Assembly: GCA_934621485.1 (NCBI GenBank)
Contig: CAKTUS010000001.1
Location: forward strand, 47,766-111,765
Direction of reading: 5' to 3'
Length of the DNA: 64,000 nt
Source of the DNA: an uncultured Clostridia bacterium
GTDB taxonomy: Bacteria > Bacillota > Clostridia > Christensenellales > Aristaeellaceae
The first letter of the stretch is position 1; each line of letters starts with the position of its first letter. Of this stretch, positions 47,943-56,934 are shown piece by piece. The notes beneath the pieces are model-generated. The model worked only from the letters and a program-made list of their open reading frames with translations. It was not told the origin of the DNA and did no database searches. Position numbers and translations under genes: made by a program.

Positions 47943-48190
47943 CCGTCATCCTCCTCAAACCGGGTTGCGTCCACCCGTACGTCGCGAAACAGCCGGCCGA
48001 AATAACCGGCGTCGCCCTCCGGCAAATACAGGGTGTACAGGCCGCCCTGTTCCGATACCCGGGCCACGGTGTGCACGTTGCCCCGGGCGTCGCGAAGCCG
48101 CATGCCGGCGTAGGGCGGGCGCTGGCTTTCCACGCACAAGAGCGCTATGCCCCGCTGGCCCAGTTCAATCACTTCATCCATCAGGCGCAT
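47927..48190 (-). CDS. Small conserved-looking protein between walJ and rlmH, 87 aa
   Basis: I do not recognise it. It contains a region with strand-like segments (GMRLRDARGNVHTVARVSEQGGLYTLYLPEGD, read in pieces) and ends in FRDVRVDATRFEEDDGCPS. The overlap with rlmH and the GGGGGA about nine bases before the ATG suggest a translated gene. A DUF951-like or nucleic-acid-binding role would be speculation. Confidence 0.55.
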   Translation of the reverse strand: MRLMDEVIELGQRGIALLCVESQRPPYAGMRLRDARGNVHTVARVSEQGGLYTLYLPEGDAGYFGRLFRDVRVDATRFEEDDGCPSA

Positions 48191-48205
48191 GAGAAACGGT
48201 CCCCC

Positions 48206-49003
48206 TTATTTCATGGTGTACAGGCAGCTGGCCTGCTGGCGGGCCGCCACATGCAGCGTTACGTCGCCGCCTACCTGTGCGCCCGCTTCTTCCAGCGCCT
48301 GACGGCTGACTCGGTAGGCCAACTCCGGCGTATTGTTTTCCCCGCTCAGGTGGCCCAGCAGCAGATGGCGGACGCCGCTTTGCGCCAGACGCACCGCCGC
48401 CTGAGCGCCGCTTTCGTTGCTCAGGTGCCCCTTTTTGCCCAGGATGCGGCTTTTCAGCGAAGCGGGATAATGGGGATTTTGCCGAAGCATGTCCGGGTCG
48501 TGATTGCTTTCCAGAAGCACGATTTTCGCGCCGCTGACGGCGTTTTCCACCCCGGAGGAAAAATAGCCCAGGTCTGTAGCCACGGCAATGCTTGTACGGG
48601 GAGTAAACACCCGGTAGCCCACCGGGTCCGCCGCGTCATGGGGTATGGAAAAGGGCGCAATTTCCAAATCGTTCAGAAAGAAGCTTTCCCCGGCGGCAAT
48701 GACCACCCGGTGGCGCATGGGCACGTTGCCCAGGCTGTTTTCCATGGCGGCCCAGGTGCCCTCGGTGGCATAAATGGGCAAATCCAGCTTGCGGCTGACC
48801 ACGCCGGCTCCTTTGATATGGTCGCTGTGCTCGTGGGTAATCAAAATGGCGCTCACGTCGCCCGGTTCCAGCCCCACCCGCTCCATGGCGGACAGAATTT
48901 GGCAGCCGCTCATGCCGCAGTCAATCAATACGGCCCCCCGGTCGGTGCCCAGATAGGCTGCGTTGCCGCTGGAGCCGCTAAATAAGGTGCAAAAGGCGGT
49001 CAC
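48206..49003 (-). CDS. MBL-fold metallo-hydrolase, WalJ/YycJ type
   Basis: A 265-residue metallo-beta-lactamase-fold enzyme with LITHEHSDHIKGAG carrying the HxHxDH metal motif, ALIDCGMSGCQI near the N terminus and HLLLGHLSGENNTPE containing a further His. It resembles WalJ (YycJ), implicated in coordinating cell division with DNA replication; RNase J-like exonuclease activity has been proposed. The start is GTG 49003, overlapping the acetyltransferase stop (GTGA). It belongs to an operon with an acetyltransferase and rlmH. Confidence 0.9.
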   Translation of the reverse strand: MTAFCTLFSGSSGNAAYLGTDRGAVLIDCGMSGCQILSAMERVGLEPGDVSAILITHEHSDHIKGAGVVSRKLDLPIYATEGTWAAMENSLGNVPMRHRVVIAAGESFFLNDLEIAPFSIPHDAADPVGYRVFTPRTSIAVATDLGYFSSGVENAVSGAKIVLLESNHDPDMLRQNPHYPASLKSRILGKKGHLSNESGAQAAVRLAQSGVRHLLLGHLSGENNTPELAYRVSRQALEEAGAQVGGDVTLHVAARQQASCLYTMK

Positions 49004-49539
49004 CGCTCCAGCTCCTTTTGGTAGTAGCGGCGCAAACGGCCGTCGTAGGCAGGCTGGGTTGCCACGCAGCGATAGCCCGCCCGCTCAAAATTGCGCCAGC
49101 TGGCCCCGTTTTGCGGGTCCACGGTGGTATAGATGGCCCGGCCGTCCATGGCCCGGGCCATTTCCGTAAACAGCGCCAGGAAATGAGCGTGCATCCCCCG
49201 GCAGCGGTAGGCCGGGCTGACCAGCACATCGTGAAAGTCAAAGGTGTTTTCGGCAGGATGGCCCAGAATACGGGCATAGCTGTGCTCGCCCCGCACGTTC
49301 TGGGGAGTCATCACCGCATAGGAGCAGAGCACGTCGCCGTCCAGATACCCTACAGCCTCTCCGTTGGCCAGCCACTGGTCAAACTCCCACTCCTCCGAGG
49401 GAAAATACCAGGTGGGGTCGGGCAGCTGAGCCATGACCTGTGATTGCAGATCCATCATGCGCTGCTTGTGGACCGGGGTCAGCTGATTCAGGGTCAGCCC
49501 GCGAATGTGGTAGGGATCCAGCTTGGCGGGAAGGGTCAT
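49000..49539 (-). CDS. GNAT-family N-acetyltransferase
   Basis: A 179-residue acetyltransferase. The acetyl-CoA region DVLVSPAYRCRGMHAHFLALF corresponds to motif A of GNAT, followed by MDGRAIYTTVDPQNGASWRNFERAGYRCV (motif B with the NxxS pattern). The start is ATG 49539 with GGAGG upstream; the open frame extends 5' but crosses the promoter. It is the first gene of its operon. The acceptor is unknown. Confidence 0.88.
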   Translation of the reverse strand: MTLPAKLDPYHIRGLTLNQLTPVHKQRMMDLQSQVMAQLPDPTWYFPSEEWEFDQWLANGEAVGYLDGDVLCSYAVMTPQNVRGEHSYARILGHPAENTFDFHDVLVSPAYRCRGMHAHFLALFTEMARAMDGRAIYTTVDPQNGASWRNFERAGYRCVATQPAYDGRLRRYYQKELER

Positions 49540-49588
49540 AAAGCACCTCCAAAGAGCCGTTGACGATTGGCAAAAATCGAACATTTTC

Positions 49589-49616
49589 ATTATAGGTTGC
49601 CAGCATTTTTTGTCAA
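49589..49616 (-). promoter_or_regulatory. Predicted promoter of the acetyltransferase-walJ-rlmH operon
   Basis: On the minus strand a perfect TTGACA (49611-49616) and a perfect TATAAT (49589-49594), spaced 16 bp, 50 bp before the ATG. Confidence 0.8.
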
Positions 49617-49632
49617 GCGCGGCTTGGCGGAA

Positions 49633-49661
49633 TTGCATAGAAATGCGGAGTGTGATACCAT
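49633..49661 (+). promoter_or_regulatory. Possible promoter of the FAD oxidoreductase gene
   Basis: TTGCAT (49633-49638), a 17-bp spacer and TACCAT (49656-49661), giving a leader of about 140 nt. Confidence 0.45.
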
Positions 49662-49686
49662 AGGGAACGGACCTTCGGGCCGTATG

Positions 49687-49712
49687 AAAAGCCCGGCATG
49701 GAGGGCTTTTTT
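49687..49712 (+). terminator. Terminator-like hairpin in the oxidoreductase leader
   Basis: AAAAGCCC (49687-49694) pairs with GGGCTTTT (49703-49710), followed by TT. No gene lies upstream on this strand, so it could act as an attenuator. A 16-codon reading frame (MKSPAWRAFLAKGQGG) covers it, but has no Shine-Dalgarno. Confidence 0.4.
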
Positions 49713-49805
49713 GGCGAAAGGACAAGGCGGCTGACTCAAAGCGCCGCGACCGGCCGCGGAAAGCCGGTCGGTTTCCGGAGAAGGTTTAAGAAAGGTGGCT
49801 TGAGG

Positions 49806-51446
49806 ATGCTTCGCCTGCACCAGATCAAATTGCCGCTGGACGGCATGTCCCGGCTGGACGGCCCGGCGCTGAAACGGCTTTGCGCCGCGCGGCTGGGCGT
49901 GCCGATTGAGAGCGTGCGCGACGCGCGGCTGAAAAAACGCAGCGTGGATGCACGCAAGGGAGCCTGCTTTACCTTGACGGTGGACGTGGTGCTGGCCGGC
50001 GAAAAAGAGGAAAGACGGACGGCCGCCCGCTTTAAGCCTAACGAAATGGCCTATCTGCCCGGCGGCCTGCCCCGCCCTGCGCCGGACGTAATGCGGCTTA
50101 GCGCACAGCCCTGGCCCAAGGATGCGCCCCGCCCCCTGGTGGTGGGCGCGGGCCCAGCGGGCCTGTTCTGCGCCCTGGCTTTGTGCCGCCGCGGCGCAAG
50201 GCCCATTGTAATCGACCGGGGCCAGCCGGTGGAAAAGCGGGCACGGGATGTGGAAGCCATCGAAGCGGAGGGCCTATTGAACGAGGAAAGCAACGTGCTG
50301 TTCGGTGAGGGCGGCGCAGGGGCTTTTTCCGATGGCAAGCTCACCTGCGGGCTGAACAGCCCGCAAATTCAAACCGTGCTGCAAACCCTGGTGCGCTACG
50401 GTGCGCCTGAGGAAATCTTGCTCAGTCAAAGGCCCCACATCGGCACCGATGTGCTCAGGGGCGTGCTCAAGCGCCTGCGGGCGGCGCTGATTGCCGGCGG
50501 AGCTCAGGTGCGGTTTGGCTGTAAGCTGACGGGGCTGATTCTCCGAAGCGGACGGGTGGCCGCTGCCCGGGTGCTGGAAAACGGCGCGGAGGACGAGATT
50601 GTAACCGATCATGTGTATCTGGCCATTGGCCACAGCGCCCGGGATACCTATGAGTGGCTTTGCAACCTGGGCCTGCCCATGCAGCAAAAGCCCTTTGCCA
50701 TGGGGGTTCGCATCGAGCATTTGCAGCAAAGCGTAAACCGGGCGCAGTATGGAGATAGCGCGGGTCATCCCGCCCTGCCGCCGGCGGAGTATAAGCTGAA
50801 CGTGCCCACGCCGGACGGCCGGGGGGTATACACCTTTTGCATGTGCCCGGGCGGCCAGGTCATCAACGCCTCCAGCGAAGCGGGGGGCGTTGCGGTGAAC
50901 GGCATGAGCCTGCACGCCCGCAACGGGCAAAACGCAAACGCCGCCGTGCTGGTGGGCGTGCGGCCCCGGGATTTCGGCGGCGAAGGCCCCCTGGCAGGCG
51001 TGGCGCTGCAACGGTCCATCGAGCGGGCGGCATACCGGCTGACCGGCAGCCTGAAGGCGCCCTGCCAGCGGGTGGGCGATTTCCTGGCGGGACAAAAAAC
51101 CGCCCGCCTGGGCGACGTAACGCCCACCTACCGTCCCGGCGTGGTTTTGAGCAATCTGAACGATGTGCTGCCCGGTTTTCTTCACGAAAACCTGCGGCTG
51201 GCTCTGCCTGGGCTGGGCCAAAGGCTGCATGGCTTCGATCATCCGGACGCGCTGCTTACCGGGCCGGAAACCCGGTCGTCCTCGCCCCTGCGCATGCTGC
51301 GCAACCAGCGGCGGGAAAGCCCTATCGGCGGGCTGTACCCCCTGGGAGAGGGAGCAGGCTATGCGGGCGGTATTGTGTCGGCGGCGGTGGACGGCCTGTG
51401 CGCCGCCCTGGACCTGGAAAGCGAAAGGAGTCACCCTCATGATTGA
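49806..51446 (+). CDS. NAD(P)/FAD-dependent oxidoreductase
   Basis: A 546-residue cytoplasmic flavoprotein. The N-terminal 95 residues form a small domain (LDGPALKRLCAARLG, VDARKGACFTLTVDVVL) seen in this family; the Rossmann FAD motif is PLVVGAGPAGLFCALALCRRG (read in two pieces), followed by FGEGGAGAFSDGKLTCG. The C-terminal GLYPLGEGAGYAGGIVSAAVDG is the closing FAD motif. It resembles a widespread clostridial family of uncharacterised dehydrogenases. The start is ATG 49806 with AAAGGTGG upstream. It overlaps the HAD gene by eight bases. Confidence 0.9.
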   Translation: MLRLHQIKLPLDGMSRLDGPALKRLCAARLGVPIESVRDARLKKRSVDARKGACFTLTVDVVLAGEKEERRTAARFKPNEMAYLPGGLPRPAPDVMRLSAQPWPKDAPRPLVVGAGPAGLFCALALCRRGARPIVIDRGQPVEKRARDVEAIEAEGLLNEESNVLFGEGGAGAFSDGKLTCGLNSPQIQTVLQTLVRYGAPEEILLSQRPHIGTDVLRGVLKRLRAALIAGGAQVRFGCKLTGLILRSGRVAAARVLENGAEDEIVTDHVYLAIGHSARDTYEWLCNLGLPMQQKPFAMGVRIEHLQQSVNRAQYGDSAGHPALPPAEYKLNVPTPDGRGVYTFCMCPGGQVINASSEAGGVAVNGMSLHARNGQNANAAVLVGVRPRDFGGEGPLAGVALQRSIERAAYRLTGSLKAPCQRVGDFLAGQKTARLGDVTPTYRPGVVLSNLNDVLPGFLHENLRLALPGLGQRLHGFDHPDALLTGPETRSSSPLRMLRNQRRESPIGGLYPLGEGAGYAGGIVSAAVDGLCAALDLESERSHPHD

Positions 51447-52122
51447 AGGCGTATTGTTTGACATGGACGGCGTGCTGCTGGATAGCGAGCGGTATGGCCG
51501 GGGCGTATTTCTGGAAGGATGCCGCGCCAGGGGCTACGCCGTTACGGAGGAAACCTATGCCCAGCTGCTGGGCCGCACCGAGGAGGCCAGCCGCCAGTGG
51601 CTCCTGAACCGGTTCGGGCCTGCGTTTCACTACGACGATGTGCGGAGGTTGTTTCAGCAGCAGCTGCTGCAAGACGCTGAAGCCGGAAGGATTCCGCTGA
51701 AAAAGGGCGTGGAGGAGTGCTTTTCCGGCCTGAAGGCCCGCGGCTTGCCCATGGCTCTGGCCACCAGCACCGCCCGGCCCATTGTGGAAAGATACATGAA
51801 GGGAATTCCCGCGCTTCAAAATGCGTTTGACACCATGGTTTGCGGCGGCGAGGGCGGCCGCAGCAAGCCCGCGCCGGATATTTACCTGGAGGCGGCTCGA
51901 CGCATTGGCGTTGAACCGGAAAAATGCATCGGTGTGGAGGACAGCCGGGCCGGGCTGCAAAGCCTGACCGCCGCCCGTGTGCCCAGCGTAATGGTGCCGG
52001 ATTTGCTGCCCTACGGCAAAGACCTGGCCCCCTTCGTCCAGTATCGTTTGGACGACCTGACCCAGCTGTGCGGGCTTATCGACCGGCTGAACCTGGAAGG
52101 GCGGCACAGGGCGCAGGGCTGA
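51439..52122 (+). CDS. HAD-superfamily phosphatase (beta-PGM-like)
   Basis: A 227-residue HAD hydrolase of the phosphoglucomutase/phosphatase subfamily. Motif I GVLFDMDGVLLDSE has the nucleophile Asp8, motif II is MALATSTARP, motif III is the lysine in SKPAPDIYLEA, and motif IV CIGVEDSRAGLQS supplies the metal-binding acids. A helical cap lies between motifs I and II. The substrate, a sugar phosphate or nucleotide, is not predictable. Its ATG lies within the end of the oxidoreductase gene, after AAAGGAG. Confidence 0.92.
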   Translation: MIEGVLFDMDGVLLDSERYGRGVFLEGCRARGYAVTEETYAQLLGRTEEASRQWLLNRFGPAFHYDDVRRLFQQQLLQDAEAGRIPLKKGVEECFSGLKARGLPMALATSTARPIVERYMKGIPALQNAFDTMVCGGEGGRSKPAPDIYLEAARRIGVEPEKCIGVEDSRAGLQSLTAARVPSVMVPDLLPYGKDLAPFVQYRLDDLTQLCGLIDRLNLEGRHRAQG

Positions 52123-52154
52123 GGAATGGCAAATGTTTCGGGAGGAATGCCATT

Positions 52155-53723
52155 GTGAAACCAAAGACGATTTTCACCCCGGTCAGGTTATGGGTGCTGG
52201 CCGTCCTGCTGGCAGTCGTGGTTACCCTGGCCAACAGCTTTGACGCATCCGGCAACCTGGACTGGCTGATGCAAAACAGGGGCCGGGCGCTGCTGCTGTG
52301 CCTGCGCGCGCCGGCCTACTTTGCGCTGTTTCGCCTCACCTGGCAGGGCCTGCGTATGCAGGGTGCAAAGCGGCTGCCCCGCCGGCTTCGCCGCTGCGCT
52401 GCGCTCAAGCTGACCGGTGTGCTCTATCTGTGCTGGCTGCCCTGGTATGTGTGCCTGTTTCCCGGCACCGTCAGCAACGATTCCATTACCCAGCTGATGA
52501 TGGTGATGGGCCTGTCGCCCCTCACCAATGGCAATCCCCTGTGCCAAACCGGCTTGGTGGGCCTGTTTCGCTATGTGGGCCTGACGCTGGCCAATAGCGC
52601 CGATGTGGGCGTGGCCCTGTATTGCCTGACCCAGAGCCTGCTGATGGCCTGGCTGCTGGCGGCGGTTTGTTTGGAGATGCAAAGCGCGCCGCGCTGGCTG
52701 TTTTGGGGCAGCCTGGCCTTTTACGCCCTGATGCCGGTGTTCCCGGTGTTTGCCTTTTGCGTGGGGAAGGACACCAACTTTGCCATGGCGGTGCTGTGGC
52801 TGAGCCTGACGGTGTGGCGCGCGCTGACAGGCCGGCGGCGGCCCCTTTCCATGCTGCTGGCCGCGGCGCTGTGCACGGCTCTGCGCAATGCGGGCGGCTA
52901 TCTGGCGGTGCTGACGCTGCTGATTTTGCTGGCGCAAACCTGGCGGGAAAAGGGCGGCACGGCTGTGGCCCTGAGCGGGCTGGCAGGGGCGGCAGCCATG
53001 TACGCGGCCATTTACCTGGTGGCGATTCCGCTTCTGCACGTAGCCCCTACCCCGGAGACGGAAACCTGGAGCGTGCCCCTGCAGCAGGTAGCCCGCGTGG
53101 CCGTAGGCAACGGACTGACCAGCGAGGAAGCCGCCGTTGTGGACCGGGTGCTGCCCCTGGAAAGCCTGAAAAAGGCGTATAACGGCCAGCTTAGCGACCC
53201 GGTAAAGAATTTGTGGAATCCAAACGCCACCTCGCAGGAGAAAAAGGACTTTTTCCGGGTGTGGCTGAAGCTGCTGCGGCGGGAAAGCGCCACCTGCCTG
53301 TCCGCCACCTTTCACAACACCTATGGGTATTTGACTCCCGGCTTTATGAGCGCTATCAAGCCTACCTTCATCCTGGGGGATCAAACCGGCCGGATTGCCT
53401 CGGTGAAGGGAGTTTATGATTACACGGTTAACCCGCTTTCCACGGCGCTGAAGGCCGGGATGGAAAGCCTGGGACGCTTTGCGCCCTTCCGTGTGCTGGT
53501 GTCGCCGGGCCTGTACGGGTGGATTGCCCTGTTTGGCCTGTTTGGCACGGCGGGCAAAAAAAGCCGCCGCTATCTGGTATGCCTGACCCCGGCTCTGTTC
53601 ACGCTGGCTGGCTGCATTCTGTCTGCGGTGAACGGCTATTTCCGTTACGCCATGCCTCTGTATTTGTGCGCCCCCTTTGTGCTGCTGTGCGTGGCCAAGG
53701 CCCGCAGCTTGGCGGCCGAATAG
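52155..53723 (+). CDS. Large polytopic membrane protein (DUF6020-like)
   Basis: A 522-residue protein with about twelve membrane helices. Fragments such as CLFPGTVSNDSITQLMMVMGL and FCVGKDTNFAMAVLWLSL near the middle resemble the DUF6020 family of Firmicutes, which looks like a GT-C glycosyltransferase fold with an extracytoplasmic acidic loop. No catalytic residues can be assigned with confidence. The start is GTG 52155 after GGGAGG. It follows the HAD gene by 32 bp and may be in the same operon. The extracellular loop (about residues 290-400) is large and polar. A glycosyltransferase role is inferred only. Confidence 0.72.
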   Translation: MKPKTIFTPVRLWVLAVLLAVVVTLANSFDASGNLDWLMQNRGRALLLCLRAPAYFALFRLTWQGLRMQGAKRLPRRLRRCAALKLTGVLYLCWLPWYVCLFPGTVSNDSITQLMMVMGLSPLTNGNPLCQTGLVGLFRYVGLTLANSADVGVALYCLTQSLLMAWLLAAVCLEMQSAPRWLFWGSLAFYALMPVFPVFAFCVGKDTNFAMAVLWLSLTVWRALTGRRRPLSMLLAAALCTALRNAGGYLAVLTLLILLAQTWREKGGTAVALSGLAGAAAMYAAIYLVAIPLLHVAPTPETETWSVPLQQVARVAVGNGLTSEEAAVVDRVLPLESLKKAYNGQLSDPVKNLWNPNATSQEKKDFFRVWLKLLRRESATCLSATFHNTYGYLTPGFMSAIKPTFILGDQTGRIASVKGVYDYTVNPLSTALKAGMESLGRFAPFRVLVSPGLYGWIALFGLFGTAGKKSRRYLVCLTPALFTLAGCILSAVNGYFRYAMPLYLCAPFVLLCVAKARSLAAE

Positions 53724-54329
53724 GCACCGCTTCCGGAAAAGAAAAGCTTCCCTGTGCTGCAAACCGTCTGCATCCGCGCCTTAAACAGGCGCGGATGCAG
53801 ACGGCAGCCTGTCGGAAAACCCTGAGTGGTATCGGAGAGCCGCGGCCCTCCGGTTTTTATTGCCAACCCGGCGGCGTGTACGTCGAGCCTTGCGCAGCAA
53901 GGCTGTTGAAAAAGTGGAGGTACCGGAGAGAAGCGGGCGCCTGGTGGGCACGGCCGTCATAGGCGGTCAGCGACCCGTGGGCGGGGTGCGAAACCGGGGA
54001 GGACTTCTCCCCGCGTTTGAACAACCGCTTTGGCTCCTGCACCTTCCCTTTTTGGCAGCCTGGATGCTTTCGGCGGAGTCGAAAACGCCCTGCTAACCTG
54101 AGTGCGGCGCACAGCAAAGGGTATTTTTGCAGGCTGGGCAGACGATCGGGTTTGCTGTTGCCATAGCTCCGCTCCGCCACTGCCAGCCATGCCAAAGGCT
54201 CGTTTCGGGTGACGACTGCCAGCGGCTAACGGCCGCTTTGTCCGCTGGAGGCGCACCCTAAAACCAGGGCAGGGGCCGGCGGAAAGCGCGGCTCCATCTG
54301 TATCCTGCCACTGGCCGGCAGGTTTGCCT
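53724..54329. repeat. Gene-free region with R5 repeat and partial modules
   Basis: GCAGACGGCAGCCTGTCGG (boundary motif), an R5 unit (about 53831-53885, GGTATCGGAGAGCC and CCCGGCGGCGTGTACGTCG), GTGGAGGTACCGGAGAG, a GCGAAACCGGGGAGGACTTCTCCCC segment like the one at 6.97 kb, and the GCTTTCGGC/GTCGAAAAC hairpin (54066-54086). The rest, 54090-54329, holds nothing recognisable. No gene on either strand has a plausible start. Confidence 0.65.
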
Positions 54330-55358
54330 TTATTCTGCCTGCCTATCCAGAATCCAGCCGAAGCGGCTCTCCACGGACATGGTCAGGGTTGGCTGCCGCT
54401 GATCCTCCACGGCTACATAGCGCCAGCCGTCCTCCCGGCTTAGCATCAGGCGCAGAGGCTGGCCCACAGGCAGGGGATCGGCCCGGCCGCCGGGCGTTTG
54501 GTACAGCATGCAGCTGCTTGAAGCGAACAAACGGTCGCTGTCCCGTTTCAGAGAGGTAAGAAAATCCTCCCGCTCGCTGGCCGGATGGAGATAGGCTTCA
54601 TTCACCCAGCCTTCCAAACCGCCTATCTGCACCCGGTACCAGGCGGCCTGACGCTCCAGCACCCGGGCCAGCAGCCCGCGGCCCAGCACGCCCTGGCTCT
54701 GGCTGGCGGTGGTGGGCTGCATACGCAAATGGGCGTCGCCCAGCGCCGCCAGGCCGGAGGATTCCCAGCTTTGCCAGTCGGCCTCATCCTGGGCCTCCAG
54801 GTCGGAAGCCTGATGGGGAAAGGCACTCAGGTCGTTCAGCAGCAAAAGATTGGTGCAAAGGCGGGTGGGCGGCGCGCTTTGCCGGTCTGTGGCCAGCTGG
54901 TTTTCCGCAATCCAAACGCCGTAGCGGTCCAGCCGCATGGCGGGAGCAGCGCCCAGCCGAAGCCCGCACACATGCCAGGAAAGCCCCTGCCGCCAAAAGG
55001 CCCAGGTATTGTCGCCGCAGGCAAGCAGAAAGCGCAGGCTGCCGCTTCGCCGCTCTGTGGACAGGCGGCAGTCTGCATCCAGCGAAAGACCCAACGAACC
55101 CAGGCTTTGATAGGAAGCGGCGCTTTCGCCAAAAGAAACGCCGGCCAGGCTGTAGACGCTGTCCTGCCGGACCACCAGCAGGCCGTAGCCCTCGTTCAGG
55201 TCCGCCGCGCCGCAAACCAGGGTAACCGGATAGGCGCGCAGCACCTCCGCCACGGCGGCGGGCGCTTGAGTTTCAAAGGAAACCTGGGACGCCTGCGCAC
55301 AGGCGCTCTGCACCCACAGGGCCAGCAGCAGACAGCACAGCCAGCGTACTTTTCGCAT
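54330..55358 (-). CDS. Secreted SH3-domain protein
   Basis: A 342-residue exported protein. A signal peptide (residues 1-23, ending QSACAQA) is followed by about 170 residues of unrecognised beta-rich sequence (two repeats of the type YGLLVVRQDSVYSLAGVSF and CRLSTERRSGSLRFLLACGDNTWAFW), and a bacterial SH3 domain in the C-terminal half (ALGDAHLRMQPTTASQSQGVLGRGLLARVLERQ... AWYRVQIGGLEGWVNEAYL). SH3 domains usually bind peptidoglycan peptides. The start is ATG 55358 with GAAGGA upstream. It is divergent from the AGCS symporter gene. Confidence 0.75.
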   Translation of the reverse strand: MRKVRWLCCLLLALWVQSACAQASQVSFETQAPAAVAEVLRAYPVTLVCGAADLNEGYGLLVVRQDSVYSLAGVSFGESAASYQSLGSLGLSLDADCRLSTERRSGSLRFLLACGDNTWAFWRQGLSWHVCGLRLGAAPAMRLDRYGVWIAENQLATDRQSAPPTRLCTNLLLLNDLSAFPHQASDLEAQDEADWQSWESSGLAALGDAHLRMQPTTASQSQGVLGRGLLARVLERQAAWYRVQIGGLEGWVNEAYLHPASEREDFLTSLKRDSDRLFASSSCMLYQTPGGRADPLPVGQPLRLMLSREDGWRYVAVEDQRQPTLTMSVESRFGWILDRQAE

Positions 55359-55551
55359 CGTTCGTCCTTCTTTCAAATGGTTTGCTGCTCATACAGACGC
55401 GGCGACGGCGGAAAACCATCCCAGAAGGAGTGAAAACTTGTATTTTTGCTGTATTTTACGTATGATTATGCGTTTTAGGCAGGATTCATTGTAGAAAAAA
55501 TGGAAAAAAGAAGGAAATCTACGACGGAAATTCATGGAGGAGTGAAAACCT

Positions 55552-56934
55552 GTGCTGGAGACCATTTCCAAAATCAACGGCGCCGTAAACAATTTCATTT
55601 GGGGCGTCCCCGCCATGATTCTGCTGATGGGCGTGGGCCTCTACCTGAGCTTGGGCACCCGCTTTTTGCAGATTCGCAAATTCCCGGAGGCCATGAAAAC
55701 CACCTTGGGCCGCATCTTTAAGCATGATAAGGCGGCCGACGGCACGCTGACCCCCTTCCAGGCGCTGTGTACGGCCTTGTCGGCCACGGTGGGCACAGGC
55801 AACATTGCCGGCGTGGCGGGCGCCATTGCCATTGGCGGCCCCGGCGCTGTGTTCTGGATGTGGCTGAGCGCCGTGCTGGGCATGTGCACCAAGTTTGCCG
55901 AGGTAACGCTGGCGGTGCATTACCGCCAGCGCAACCCCAAGGGCGATTATGTAGGCGGACCCATGTATTATATTCAAAACGGCCTCGGCTCCGGATGGAA
56001 GTGGCTGGCGGCGGTTTATGCCGCTTTGGGCGCGCTGGCCTGTTTTGGCATTGGCAACACCACCCAGGTAAACACCATTACCGCCGCCATTTCCCAGGCG
56101 CTTACCAGCCTGAACGTGATGCAGCCCAGTGCGCTGCCGGTGTTCCGCTGGGTATTTGGCATTGCCATGGCGGCGCTTCTGATGCTGGTGCTGTTGGGCG
56201 GCGTGAAGCGCATTGGCAGCGTGGCCGAAAAGCTGGTGCCCTTTATGGCGGTATTATACATTTTGATGGCGCTGGGCGTGCTGGCGATGAATGTGTCCCG
56301 GATTCCTCAGGTGTTTGCTCAGATTTTTGAGGGCGCGTTTCATCCCATGGCCGTTACAGGCGGTGTGGTGGGCAGCTTTTTCACCAGCATGAAAAAGGGG
56401 GTCAGCCGCGGCATTTTCTCCAATGAGGCAGGGCTTGGCACCGGCTCCATCGCCCATGCCTGCGCCGATACCGACCATCCTGTGCGCCAGGGCTACTTCG
56501 GCGTGTTTGAGGTGTTTGCCGATACCATCATCATTTGCACCATGACGGCGCTGGTCATTCTGCTCAGCGCGCCGGAAATTCCCTATGGACAGGTGGCCGG
56601 AGCGGAGCTGACCATCAGCGGCTTTGTAAATGCCTACGGCAGCTGGATAACGGTGCTTACGGCGGTGGCGCTGTGTTGCTTTGCCTTTTCCACGGTGCTG
56701 GGCTGGGGACTGTACGGCGCGCGTTTTGTGGAATATCTGCTGGGCGTTCGGGCCATCAAGCCCTTTATGGTGCTGTTTTCCCTGGCGGCCATCCTGGGCG
56801 CAACCATGGATCTGGGGCTGATTTGGGATATCAGCGATACCCTGAACGGCATGATGTCCATTCCCAACCTGATTGCCCTGCTGCTGCTGGGCGGCGTGGT
56901 GTTCAAGCTGGTGAAGGGAAAGCAGAAGGAATGA
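55552..56934 (+). CDS. Sodium:alanine (AGCS family) symporter
   Basis: A 460-residue transporter with eleven or so helices that imports alanine or glycine with sodium. Signature segments are NNFIWGVPAMILLMGVGLYL at the N terminus, TVGTGNIAGVAGAIAIGGPGAVFWMW (read in pieces) with the substrate-binding helix, and GVSRGIFSNEAGLGTGSIAHA. The length is normal. The start is GTG 55552 with GGAGGAG upstream. It has no obvious riboswitch. The neighbouring polar amino-acid ABC transporter suggests a local emphasis on amino-acid uptake, but the genes are not linked in an operon. Confidence 0.95.
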   Translation: MLETISKINGAVNNFIWGVPAMILLMGVGLYLSLGTRFLQIRKFPEAMKTTLGRIFKHDKAADGTLTPFQALCTALSATVGTGNIAGVAGAIAIGGPGAVFWMWLSAVLGMCTKFAEVTLAVHYRQRNPKGDYVGGPMYYIQNGLGSGWKWLAAVYAALGALACFGIGNTTQVNTITAAISQALTSLNVMQPSALPVFRWVFGIAMAALLMLVLLGGVKRIGSVAEKLVPFMAVLYILMALGVLAMNVSRIPQVFAQIFEGAFHPMAVTGGVVGSFFTSMKKGVSRGIFSNEAGLGTGSIAHACADTDHPVRQGYFGVFEVFADTIIICTMTALVILLSAPEIPYGQVAGAELTISGFVNAYGSWITVLTAVALCCFAFSTVLGWGLYGARFVEYLLGVRAIKPFMVLFSLAAILGATMDLGLIWDISDTLNGMMSIPNLIALLLLGGVVFKLVKGKQKE

